Shown here: positions 1 to 11,729 of the stretch, piece after piece
How the letters are laid out: each line of letters opens with the position of its first letter
Numbering within the stretch: the stretch's first letter is position 1
Source: Fistularia commersonii
Taxonomy: Eukaryota > Chordata > Actinopteri > Syngnathiformes > Fistulariidae
Assembly: GCA_037954325.1 (NCBI GenBank)
Contig: JBBMNZ010000007.1
Coordinates: 18,674,001-18,738,000 of the forward strand
Direction: 5' to 3'
DNA length: 64,000 nucleotides
Program-made: the position numbers and the translations under genes
Notes under the pieces: model-generated
Database searches by the model: none
Seen by the model: the letters and a program-made list of their open reading frames with translations, nothing else
What the model was told of the DNA's origin: nothing

Positions 1-539
1 TCTCCTTTCGAAAGGGAACGGCGTTTAGCCTCCAGTGGATTGAAGCAGGTCGTATAGAAAACAGAAAAATCAGAAAGGTATCGTTTCTCTTGTCTCAATT
101 GTTGAGTCAATGATGCTATTTCCTTTTCTGTGAAAGACTCAGAGGGGAAGGCAAAGTATTTTTGTGTTTTAGATTGAAGCGATGGAAGCGAGTGAAGCGG
201 AGAAACTTCATGCTGATCCTGGAAAATGTTTACAGAGCCTGATAATCAAATAAATACAGCTGACAAAATGATTAATGATGTGGAGATGTTGTGTAAAGTC
301 AATATTTTTTCTTTGATTTTTTTTTTTTTCTGATGCTCAGCTATTCTTGTACACCATGATAGCATATTTAAAATTGGAACGAAGCAATACTGCTTCAAAA
401 AGCTGTAATAAAGTCCTAAAACGTGTCATAGGGAAACAAAACATGCACAGATTTGTATTCATGTTTTATCAATGTTTGCTGACGATGTAATGATGTTTTG
501 CTTTTTTTTTTTTTGTTTGTCGGACAGCGGCGGACTCAC
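1..539 (-). other. ptprk intron (partial), 3' of juxtamembrane exon
   Basis: Begins with a consensus donor at 539 and continues out of the window. It contains T-runs near 314 and 505 but no recognisable exon, repeat family or RNA gene. Confidence 0.8.
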
Positions 540-694
540 TGAATCCGTTCAGGTCCTGGGTTGAGGTGGAGAAGGGATCGTCCTTGTGCAACGTGCTAAC
601 TTTAGTGGTGCTTTTGTCGGCCGTGGTGACAGGACCCATCTCCCTCTGCTGGGTGGAGCTGCTTGCCGTCTCCTTCTGCTTCTTTGCCAGCTTC
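540..694 (-). CDS. ptprk: ptprk juxtamembrane exon
   Basis: A 155-nt exon with acceptor ...gtcccctgcag and donor gtgagt after GGATTCA. It enters in phase 2 and leaves in phase 1. It encodes (R)KLAKKQKETASSSTQQ, REMGPVTTADKSTTKVSTLH and KDDPFSTSTQDLNGF. The combination LAKKQKET, REMGPV-ADK, TTK and QD-NGF follows the kappa receptor; the mu paralogue diverges after LAKK (LAKKRKET and a different tail). This exon is the main reason for choosing ptprk. It begins the cytoplasmic wedge-like juxtamembrane region ahead of the two phosphatase domains. The next exon (which would lead to ...QPAIRVADLLQHI) was not found in bases 1-539. An AT-rich T-run follows the donor. Confidence 0.93.
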
Positions 695-2583
695 CTGCAG
701 GGGACGCCAATGCAAAAATGCACAATGAAAAAGAAAACAAATCAACAAAACATAAATAATGTGCAAAAGCAAGCAGATGCACAAAGACACACACACCCCC
801 AAACTGAGGTTTTGTCAGTGAGGATGAATAAATACACAGACAACATTGTTTGAATTGTAAAAAGCTGCTTCATGGTGAGAAATTAGAGGCAAAATTTTCA
901 AAAAAATGCAAAATAGCAATACAGCAAAATTCAAGAGAAGCTGACAAGTGACATTAATAGATGTCTTTTTTTTTCCTAAAAAAATACAGAACTAGAAAAT
1001 GAATTTAATCTGCCGCTTTAAAGCAAATTGTGTAGTTGTATTGATATAATCATGTATATAAATATCAGTGTGTGTATGTGTGTGTCATTGATCTTTTTAT
1101 TGTACACGCTGAGCCAAAAGATAAAAAAGGTGAAAAAAAATGAATAGATTAATTGCATTGCTAGCTAAGATTAAAAAATCATGAAATATATCAGGGGGCT
1201 TATTTTCAGAAGGAACAAGAAATGACTGTAAGCCGAAATACCTCAATGTCAAATGAATCATCAATCGAGTTGTTATTTTCGTGCTTTTATTCTGATGGGA
1301 TTCATTCACACGACTTTGGAGATTGGCACATCAGACACAGGAAATCAAATGACCACATTAAGGTCCAGACAAAAAGACGAAGGATGTAATTCAATTCTCT
1401 GAAGCCATTAAAGGAACAGAGGTGGCGGGGGCGGTCCAGTTTTCTGATAGGACGTCCCGGGAGCAAGCTTTTGTCGTAATGTTCGTTCTTTTCATACATC
1501 CAACGGTCTAATGTCACAACTCCCATCTGTTGCAACATTTTTTCCTCCTCAGTTATACCTGAACCTCCGGGTTTCAGTGTCCACTGAGAGGACAGATGGC
1601 AGCGGCAATGACGAGTCTTTACGACATGACATTTACCAGACGGACCAACAGGTGCTTGCCAAAATTAAACCGTTAAATACATTTTAACTATACTGTCCTG
1701 ATATCTGCATTTGGGTCAGATTATATAAGTAGCAGTGCATTTTAACAAAGCACTATGTGTGTCTGAACTTTCAGAGCAAAAGAATATGGAACTCTCTGTC
1801 TAATAATTGAACTCTAAGGTGATTAAATGTGCTAATATTTAATACATATATTTTTCAATATTTGATCACTTTAAAATATGCTAACTCTACAATTACATAA
1901 TACCTTTTTTTTCATTTCCCACATCTGACTTTTCAAGACCAATTTAAACTTTACACTGTTGGAGGATACAACAAAGGTTTATGATATATATGAGTGTATT
2001 TTCTGTGTATTTCCAAAGAAATATTCAGGAAATCAGAAGCAGGCCACAAAAAGCTGGTAGATTAAAAAACCGACCGTTCTCGTTGGTATATATTTTAGAG
2101 AGACTTAAGACAAACCGCCGTCGTTAGATGGACCACCAATGAAACTCAAAGTGACCATTGATTTTTTTCACTGTTGATCAAACTTCATCACCATGCACTT
2201 GACTCCTTTGCAAATAATAATATCAACATTTCAGGGCTCATCAGAAAAATGATTCAAGTTAAAATAAAATTAGATAAGGAAAAATATTGAAAACTGGTGC
2301 AATGTTGTGTTCAGATGACTTTCTAGTCTTTGGGTATTCATGGTACCAAGAATAGCATGTCAGAGAAATAAAATGTAATGGCAGTAACTTACTGCCTGTG
2401 CCTGATGGCAACAGGAATATTATCTAATATTCTTAGTAAACAAAATAGGATGAACATCCTGTTTTCTATCATGTTTTGAGAGAAAACTGTTTCTCTATTT
2501 TACCAGTTAAGAAGAAACTCCTTCAGATCCACCAACACAATCTTTAACTCCCTGAGTCTAGTCACGATTGGCCTGCAGTGATT

Positions 2584-2606
2584 GTGTGTGTTGTGTATGT
2601 GTGTGT

Positions 2607-2664
<58 letters not shown>
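2584..2664. repeat. (GT)n microsatellite
   Basis: Nearly pure GT array with a few A interruptions. Confidence 0.97.
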
Positions 2665-2666
<2 letters not shown>

Positions 2667-5073
2667 CTGCCTGAGTGTGTGGGTGTGTGACCGATCACGA
2701 TCCTCAGTCCCTCATCTGAAATATGTGCCCATCCCACGATGTTCATTTTTAAAGCCAAATTAAGAGCAATTAATATTTTGCTAATGACTAAATAGTTATC
2801 TGTGTTCAGTGCGTGGAGGAGAAAATAAATTTAAAATAATAAACAAGGAAGAACATTTCAAGGACTGTTCAAAAACCCAAGATAATTTCAGAATCCAGGA
2901 AACTCATGCTCAACTATTTTCACTGGGTTTGGGGCCCAAATGGCTGAGGACGGCTCTATAATTAGGAACATCTCATACAGGTGTCCATCCATTTAACATC
3001 AAAATTAAAAGCACTTGCATGAATGATCATCACTGAAAAGTGCTCAGTTAAAAAAAAGTTGCCAGGATTTGAAATAAATCCTAAAACAAACATAAATCAG
3101 ACTCTTAATTTGATGCCAAGATGGCATCTTGATTTTCTGGTGGATTATCTGTTTTGTTTACACTGAAAGGGGGGCCACACAAGCATATTATATAAAAAGT
3201 CTTCAAAAAGAAGCGTAAAATCAAAAGCGAGTCAGCAAGTTGACCAAATAAAAGCACACAACAAACCTTTTCAGAATCTTTGATCACTATATCGCTAAAA
3301 AAAAGATTGAATACAAATCAGCCTGACCAGCAATTAGCATAGCACAATGAATAGCATGCTCTTGTTTTTTTTTTTCATCTTACCTCCGTCAGCTTTTCAA
3401 ATAAACGTCAGGAAAAAAAAAAACGTATTGCTATCGGGGACATTTATTACTTATATTATGAAATAGTGTTGCGATTCTCAAAGCAAATTCAAACAGAAAA
3501 ATTCTACTTGTAGGTTCAGTCATTTCAGTCACTGAATGTTCACTATCAAGGGGTCAAAGTGACACCAAAGTACAAACATCACAATGAGGATTTTAGTAAA
3601 TACAGTTTCCTGCTTTGTGACCGCTAAATGCAGGATACTGACGACAACAAAACAATTGTGAGTTAGAACTGTGTGAAAACTGTTTGATTGCTTCTGCACA
3701 TTTTTACCATCTACATTGGATACTATAGACCAGAAAGAGCAGGTAGCAACAAAAAGGTTATACTGATTTCCAGTATCCTGCTGAGGTTCCCCTCAACACG
3801 CAGGGAAGATGCTGCACGTAACAGGAAATGCAAGCAGCTTCAGACAGCGATGTGTCACCCAGGAGACAAATGAAGAGAGTGATGGCTGAAGCAAGAAAGA
3901 CATAAGGGAGTGTTTTGAGCATAAGACAGACAAAAAGAAGCTGCTTTAACAGGAAAAGAGATGAAGATGATGGGAGGAGAGGAAAAAGAGAAGCCTGTCA
4001 ACTCCCATCTTCTTACCTCGAAGATTCAGCATCAGCGACTCTGAGGTTCTTTTGTTCCAACTTTTACCTGACATAGGCTCTAATTTAAATGTTGATATAT
4101 TAGAAATAAAACTACACAGTTTGTGAATCATTATCAGAAATTGTACATTGAATATTTGAAATAAGAAAATATACTTGATAAACATTTAATTTATGAAAAG
4201 AAAATCCTTATTTATTTGTTCCCTTTCATTAAATGAAATTCAGTATTGAAATTGAAATTGATTGGGGAAAAAAACGAATACATGGGTAGATGAATAAATA
4301 CATTAATTAATTAATACAATTACAAGAAGCTGAACATGGTAGAAAGTGTCCAAACAAACTCAACCCACAATATAGGATTTTTGTGAAATGCAGTAGTGTC
4401 TCCAGCTGTTACAGTCTGGTGTCCGTCTCAAGGGGATGTTCAGGTACAGTGGGAAATCTGCAATGCCAGACTCTGTGTAGTGACAGTGAAGGGGACGGAG
4501 CCCTCACAGTCACTTTCCCGTTCCCAGGCCCAACCTGTTAATGGACTCGTCGCTATGACAAATGCACACAGGGAGTGGAAACGAGCATCCCTGAATGTCA
4601 CGGCAGCGCTTCATTAGGCACGAGGTCCGCCCGCTAAGCGCTGAACGCCACCACAATCACCCACCACTTTGCCCCAAGGGAGCACTGATTGTCGACTGTT
4701 TGATATGCCTGTAATGAGCAACGAGTCTGATTTTTATTTTTTTTACATTTTTTTTTTTTAGCTCCGCCATGGAGGCATTATTACCATAAGTTGCCAAGCG
4801 AGATGAAATGAAGCAAAGCAAAAGATGGTACTTTTCATGAACTATCAGAAAGCAAAGGAGATAAAAACAGTAGTAGAACTTAATTGTGGTTAATGTCTTA
4901 TATAATATCTGAGCGCCCAATTTTTCAAATGGTAGATCTAAAGCTGTCGATTAAAAATATATATACCAACTTATCAGAAGTAACTTGGAAAAAATTGGAT
5001 ATGTTATTATTGTTTTAAATGTCTAATATGTGTACATATATCCATATGAGTGTGTGTGTGTATATGTAATTAT

Positions 5074-5103
5074 GCATGTATGTATGTATGTATGTATGTA
5101 TGT

Positions 5104-5192
<89 letters not shown>

Positions 5193-5203
5193 GAGAGAGA
5201 TAG
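5074..5203. repeat. Compound (TATG)n-(GATA)n-(GA)n microsatellite
   Basis: TATG units run to about 5104, then about 21 GATA units to about 5190, then a short GA run. The adjacent motif types suggest conversion of one repeat into another by point change and slippage. Confidence 0.97.
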
Positions 5204-5418
5204 AAATCCATCATCACTTTTTCTAAACAGCAGTTTTAGTTATGGGGTCCTTCCAAATAATTAAAAATAAATAAATAATTCACTCTTCAGTAATATGATG
5301 AATAATGATTTATCCGTGATTAATCCCCATGGGAAAATTCGTTCTCTTCAATTAACCCATCATGGATGAACCATAAGCAGAAGGCTGCCGTCAGCCAGCA
5401 CCAAGGGAGCACTAAGGG

Positions 5419-5647
5419 CAGGGGTGGGCAAACTTCCAGCCAGCCAAAGATTGGTACAGAATTTATACATGATGTGAATGATTGAATGATTGGATCAATG
5501 AATGTGGGAGCTCAAACAGGAGATCATTTAATTTTTCGAACAACTCGAGAATTTTCCTGAACCAAATGACAGACTGGCTTTGCGATTTAGCTTCTACTAT
5601 GGACATATTGACACACATGAATGAGCCAAAAAGTTTGCCCAACCCTG
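5419..5647 (+). mobile_element. Short hAT deletion derivative (229 bp), same family as 53065-53563
   Basis: Begins caggggtgggcaaact and ends aagtttgcccaaccctg. The flanking 8-bp duplication has one mismatch (actaaggg 5411-5418 and acttaggg 5648-5655). The interior matches the 53-kb element (ccaaagattggtac, gattgaatgattggatcaat, gactggcttt.cgatttagc), but two blocks are absent. One lies just inside the left terminus; the other runs from the gagc after cacatgaat to the gagc before caaaaag. Confidence 0.88.
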
Positions 5648-7934
5648 ACTTAGGGGTTCAGTGTCCTGCTAAACAACACTTCAAGCAGGGAATCGAACAA
5701 GGACTGTCTGGTTTGCAATCACAAATAAAATTAAAATTATCATGAACCAGGTGCTATGATACTTTTCTTTACAAAAAAAAAAAAAATTACAGTCAATGGT
5801 AACCTGATGGCAGTCTTTGCCAGTCAGGCCCAAGACTTAAACAAAACGCACTGTTGAAAATGCACTCGACAGGGGCTATATAGCACATCTGGATATGGGT
5901 TCTAGATGTGCAATAGAGCTACATCAGGAGGAAGACCTCCTGCTGTCTTAATAAAAACTAAATCGGAGACAAGGGCCTCTTTCTAAAGGGAGGTACAGGT
6001 AGGTTCCTCCCTCCTGATCAAACAAAACAAAATAAATTAATAGAAAGGCTATTTGTTTCTCCGAATTCTCGGACGCTGACAGTTTAGCCAGAATAAGCTC
6101 AATTTATTATTGAAATATTTTCCAGTTAGTTCCAAGAAAAAAATATGCCAAATATACCTCAACTATCAAAATACAAAGCTATATATTGACTTCTGCAAGA
6201 AATAGTATGTCACTTTGATCGGCAGCTCTGAAAAACAATGCTCCACAGGTTCATTCTTTTTCATTTATACTAGAGGCAAAGTGAATGCCAATAAATAATG
6301 TGATAATAACGATTAATGTAAATAACAACTACATGATTATAACAAACAAAATTCTGTATCTGAAACATTAACATCAACAATTTTATTGATTAATATGTAA
6401 TTGTTTTTATTTTTTTCCAATGAACAAAGTATATTTTTGTTAAACTAAGAGCTCCATACCCTTACTCCAATTCTTCAGTAACATCTATCTAAATTTGGCG
6501 AGTTTGCTGAATTTACTGGGGTAAAATACCTTAATTGCATATGTGCATGTCAGTGTGCATCTGTGTGTATGTTTGTATATGTGTCACTATAGTAGTGAAA
6601 TTAAATATCTGCCTTTAGAGACATCAATTAAATGATATCAGTTCAGATGAATTTTGTGCTTGTTCCAGCAGCACATTGTAGAGATATTAACCAGGGTGCT
6701 CATTTCGTCCATGAAAATAAATATTTCTATAAAAAATAAAAATAAAAATAGTTCACGGTACTATTGTGGCTTGATCTGTTGCTAAGAACTACTGATGATA
6801 CTGCAAAAGTGCAGAGTAGCTAGGCTCCCTGCTGGTGTTGTGATGGGGTGGTGAGAAAGGTGTGTGTGTGTGTGTGTGGAGAGGGCGTATTATGACATAA
6901 GAGGTCCAATGTTAAAACCTTAACATGACATGAACGCAGCAAACAGAAATTCAGTTATTCGGTATACGTTCTAGACGGCATTAATCAATATGGCAAATTC
7001 ACGAATGAGCCATATACAAAGATACCACTGACACAACAATTGCTGACAAATGGAATGTATTAAACAGAAATGATTTTTTTTTAGAAAATTCTAAATAATA
7101 GATAAAAACCCAGATATCATGTTTTCCACTGACAGATTAAAGTTCCGGAAAAGAAGCCTTGCAGAGTGAATTGTTTAGAAAATGTCCTGCCCAAATATTC
7201 ACAGCCGTTCCATTGCTCTAAACCACTGAGCCATCAATCTTTTATTTTATTCATTTTTTTTTTCCTGGAAAGTGATATGAAAAGGGAAGTGAATTTTTTC
7301 CAACTGAGCTATTGGAGGTTCCAACGCAAGGCATCTCATCAAAGAGAGGAATCAATATTTGTTTAACAGACAGCATTAAGGCTAAGAAAAACAATCCGAA
7401 AAACAAACGCTAATAAATTTAAACAAACGGTCACAAGCCAGAAATGGCAAATGTCTGGCAGCCGTCGCCCAGAAAAAGGAGAGCAGCCACTCAGTCACTC
7501 CGGGATGACGCGGTGGCTCAGGAGGGCAGTTTCAGGCCAGAACCAAACAAACTTTCATCTGAACATCAGACGGGTCACTGGCAATGAGGTGGAGGGAGTG
7601 AGAGAGAGATGCGGTAGAGAGACACTTTGGGTTTACGGGCACAGGACTTTTAATCCCTCTTCATTCTCCCTCCATCTGATGGTAAACATCCCCAGGCCAA
7701 AGGCTGCCAGTGTGTGTGTGTATGTGTGTGTGTGTGTGTTTCCGCGTGCATCTACACCTTTGTGTATGTCTGATGTTTATATGCGTTGTGTGATAGAACC
7801 AAAATCATTTTGATCCTAAAAAAAAAAAAACATGATAAAAATATAAGACAAATCTACAAAATTGTGTTGGCTTTTTTTTTATTTTTATTTTTTTTCAACC
7901 GGAATTAAATACTTCAATACAAAATATGGGATTT

Positions 7935-8636
7935 GTGAAAATCACTGATTTTAGCTTGGTAGTTTGAACTGGGCACAAAACCTGAGGTTGTCAGTCATTC
8001 AGGTCATGGTGAATTCTTGTCGAAATCTCCTTGTCTTGGCAACTGGATTTTTCACTTGAAGACGTTTCACCCCTCAGGCTATTTCAGTTCTAATGACCTA
8101 CGGGGAGTTTCCGAATATAACTGTCTAGATTATGCCGGCTTGTTATGTAAATTGTGGTGGGTCTTGTTGTTTGGAAAGTAAGGAAAGACCCACCACAAGA
8201 ACCAGCCCCCGGCAACGTCCACATGAGACTCAGTTCATGTGATCCAACAGGTTTCGCTCATTTGTTTAGCTTTACCTTTTCATATTCCAATCCAGGTAAT
8301 CCCACTAAATTGGTCTTTCGTACCAGCGAACGACACCCCTATTAGCATAACAACCCCTCTTACGCCAAGTTTCTACAGATCAACTCTCCATTTACATAAC
8401 AAGACACCATAATCTAGACCCGCCCAAAAACCTGGCAGTTCTAATGACCCCATAGGTCATTAGAACTGAAGAACCCCCTCAGAAAAGGTGTGAAATGGCT
8501 TCAAGTGAAGATATTCAAGTCCAATTGCCTAGATAAGAAGATTTCGACCAGAATTCATCATGACCTGGATGACTGAGAACTTTAGGTTTTGAGCCCAGTT
8601 TCTAACTACTGAAGTAAAATCAGTGATTATCAAAAA
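7935..8636. mobile_element. Palindromic (fold-back) repeat, about 700 bp
   Basis: The left part (aatcactgatttta, actgggc.caaaacct, aggtcatg.tgaattct.gtcgaaat, tcacttgaag, ttcagttctaatgaccta, ctagattatg...cttgttatgt) recurs as reverse complement in the right part down to 8636. Together they form two diverged arms of roughly 270 bp around a centre near 8200-8340. No transposase is visible. It looks like a non-autonomous transposon with long inverted repeats. I recall the motif gaagacgtttcacc...ttcagttct as widespread in fish genomes but cannot name the family with certainty. Confidence 0.8.
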
Positions 8637-9780
8637 TGCCAATTAGATTTCGACAAGAACACACTGCAGGCAGTAACCAATATAAATCTGAGTTTAGCTG
8701 CGTTATCCAAAGGTTTAATCTGGTTTTCTGATAACGGTGTGATAAACTGTTTTGTGCAAGATTTTAATTACAACTCAAGTTTGAAGCTATGAATTTGAAG
8801 TTTCGATGGCGGAAAGAAAGTTTAACTGTTCAGTCCCGTTGTTATCACATGAGCTCACAGTTTCTACTGTGTTTTCAAAGAAATGAAATCAGCGTTTGCT
8901 ACCAGCAACACTGGTGTATTTATTTAACGTTTTTGGAGATATAATTCTATTATTCATATAGATAAGAGTCAGAGGAGACTTTTCTTTCAAGCAGCAGCAC
9001 GTAAAGTAGTTTTCTTTAAATATTCAGATAAAGATTACAGAATTTGCCCACAATCCTGAACATGTCACTGATAACAGTAAGATCTGTGACTCCGATATCT
9101 GTGCAGCTCTAGTCAAAACACTCTAAACTTGACAAGATGGTGGAAAAAAATAATGAATAAAGAAAATAGAAAAAAACCTCAGTTATGATTAATTTAGTGA
9201 CTCCTGACAACCTCTCTTCGCTAGACTTTTTAGACTTTGTGCTCATATTATTAATAGTTTAAGTAATGCAAGGTTTTGAAAGCACCCAAAAGCAGTTAAT
9301 TTATTATAGATGACTTTCCTTGAAATACAGAAAAAAAAAAAGAATATGTGTTTTCCAGAAATAGTTTGTTTAATGGTAAATGGTCAGTTTTTTAATAAGT
9401 GTGGTCGGCTTGTCATTGGTAAGTGTGGTCTGTGACTGTCTTTGCGTGTTCTTGTAGACATCAAATAGGCTTGTCTTTAAGTTCTTTTCCCATGAAAAAA
9501 GACGAGAAAAAAAAACACAACAGCCGCTTTAATGTGAACAATTTCCTCGTTTTACGGACAAATTCCCAGATGGGTCAAACAGCCACGGGCTAGTGTGTGA
9601 TTACGGTTCCACTTAGCTTGAAATGTCCAGCAGATTTGGGGTAAATTTCCTGCTGCTTTGAAGACAGCTGAGGAAGTGTGGATTTGTGAAGAGGCGAGGA
9701 TTTGAGGAGTGAGCTCAAGGCAAAACCTGTGTGTTTATGTTTTCACACATGTAGCAGGACTTATGTGGACATGTCTGGAT

Positions 9781-9782
<2 letters not shown>

Positions 9783-9852
<70 letters not shown>
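9783..9852. repeat. (GT)n microsatellite
   Basis: Uninterrupted 70-bp GT array. Confidence 0.98.
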
Positions 9853-9854
<2 letters not shown>

Positions 9855-11055
9855 ACGCGCGTACACTCGTGTCATTAGAACCAGTTAATAAGCAGGAAAT
9901 AGCCACTTGCTGCAGGAGCTAACAATGAATTCAATTGACCTTTCAGGTTTAGATCCCTGAAGATCGTGGAAACAATGTCGATGCAGTTCCACTGAAATTT
10001 CTTCTTACGCACCGGGTTAAAAAATCCACTGGCCTTTACTGATGCCCTCTGTTAAGATGGGAATTAGCAAAATTGTTTATATTAATTATTTACACAGTCT
10101 TTCCAATATGACTCAAATTACATTAAAAAAACGGTTCATTTAAAGGGCGGTTTATTAACTGGAATAGCAAAGGAGGCTAATGCCTACAAAGCGACAAGAG
10201 AGGCACCCAATGTGACGGGACACTAAGGGACTAAACCAACTGGTTGGTCTGTAACATATTTGTTCTTGCAAGACAAAAAAGGTAACAGGTTCTGCAAACC
10301 ATAGCCTGTGCATGAGTCAAATTATGATTCCTAAGTGCTCATGGGTGTTCAGACATTCCTGAAGTCTAAAGGCTTATATACTAAACGTTTAAAACAGATT
10401 GCTATATGGATGCCGCTTTCTGTCTGTCCTCGGGATTGATTTCATGCCTGATCCTGTACATTTTGGGAGAGCTTGCAGATGGGTAGCCAAATGTAGAAAA
10501 CAGTGCAGTATCACTGTAATTCTAGGAGATAGTGTCTTGGTGCACGTGTTCGACCAGCGAAAGGACAAGAAGACAACCGTGTTTCGGTAAAAACATGGAG
10601 AAACTCTGTCCAAATGTCCCGATATAATCAATGGCCGCACAGAACAACATTGTCCACAGACCTTTAACTATTTGTTAACTCTGAACTTGGAGGTGAACTA
10701 TGAATTGCCCTCTAGTGTATTATTGTTTTACAACCATGGCGGAGTAAAGCATGCAAGGGAAGTATGGGGGTATTGAACTTTGACAATGTTTGGAATGGGG
10801 TTCCTATTTACACACGAGCACAAATGAGGCTTAACATTGCACTGCAGGGTTTATCTGCGTGTGTGTTTGTGTGCATATGTATATGTGTGTGTGTGTCTGT
10901 GTTTGTGTGTGTGTGTCTGTCTTTCTGTGATGGCAGCTTCAATCAGGCTTCATCACTGACCCAGACATACTAAGGTACAACTCCGTAATAATGTGGTTGT
11001 TAATGATGGGCTAAAAGCAGATTAGCAGTGATTATTCATAGTCATTAAGTCTCAG

Positions 11056-11085
11056 CCACAAAAGAGGTCTCGTCCTCTTTTGTGG
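11056..11085. repeat. Perfect 12-bp inverted repeat (hairpin)
   Basis: Ccacaaaagagg and cctcttttgtgg are separated by six bases (tctcgt). Transcribed from either strand this forms a 12-bp stem. It lies about 615 nt downstream of the microexon in the ptprk pre-mRNA. Confidence 0.85.
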
Positions 11086-11699
11086 ACGAGTGTGCTCTCT
11101 GACTTTACGGATCAAACCGTGCAGAGGCAAGTCGGTATCTTCTAACTTTGTGACAGGCAGGTTCTTCTCCAACAGTTTTGCAAAAAACCACACCAACATC
11201 TACATCAAGTCAATTAGAATCACCTTTTTGGCAGTGTTTTCAGTAACCATGGAGTTAAATTAGGGAAAACCACTGTAAGAATAAATTGAGAACTAATATA
11301 GAATAAACCCAAAATATAATAAAAGTTTAAAAAGGGGAGGATATTTTTGATATCAATTTTTTTCATTCATTGTTAGAATTTAAGTGACTAATGCTCTAAA
11401 TTATCATAACCTTTTTCTCATGTTAGAAGTTATACTATCCCCGTTCACAAGTAGCAAATTGGCAAAGAAACTGGAAAAAACTGGCAAAAGGGTAAATCAT
11501 GCCATCACACTGCCCCATGTCAAAGCTGCCCAGTACATATCACCATGCAGCATTAATACAATTTGGCTGTTGAAGAAAACAAGCAAGCTTTTTTTTACAT
11601 TAATTGAAAAATGAATTGAAAAAATATATTAAAAAATACAGTTTTATGTTAAAACAGAAGGAGTAGATGGTCACGTTCAGAGGTGGAACGTCTACTTAC

Positions 11700-11729
11700 A
11701 GGTAATAAGAGTAGGAATAAGCATGTCTT
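11700..11729 (-). CDS. ptprk: ptprk 30-nt cassette microexon (RRHAYSYSYYL)
   Basis: A 30-nt exon too short for ORF prediction. The acceptor is ...caccatgcttcag and the donor is gtaagtag. It enters and leaves in phase 2. Placed after the transmembrane exon it gives ...FKR-RRHAYSYSYYL-KLAKKQKET. The string AYSYSYYL directly before KLAKKQKE is, from memory, the same insert found in PTPRK/PTPRT-type proteins. Its length is a multiple of three and both flanking junctions are phase 2, so skipping keeps the frame (FKR-RKLAKKQ); this suggests a cassette exon. The insert adds four tyrosines just inside the membrane. Phase, splice sites and peptide all fit; whether it is actually spliced in is not shown by DNA alone. 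Confidence 0.87.

Larger units (their letters stand above)
695..11699 (-). other. ptprk intron, 11.0 kb
   Basis: AT-rich intron between the microexon and the juxtamembrane exon. It holds GT and GATA arrays, a small hAT derivative at 5419-5647, a palindromic element at about 7935-8636, and a perfect short inverted repeat at 11056-11085. The stretch 4390-4690 is richer in G+C and may be conserved non-coding DNA. No further exon was seen. Confidence 0.75.
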
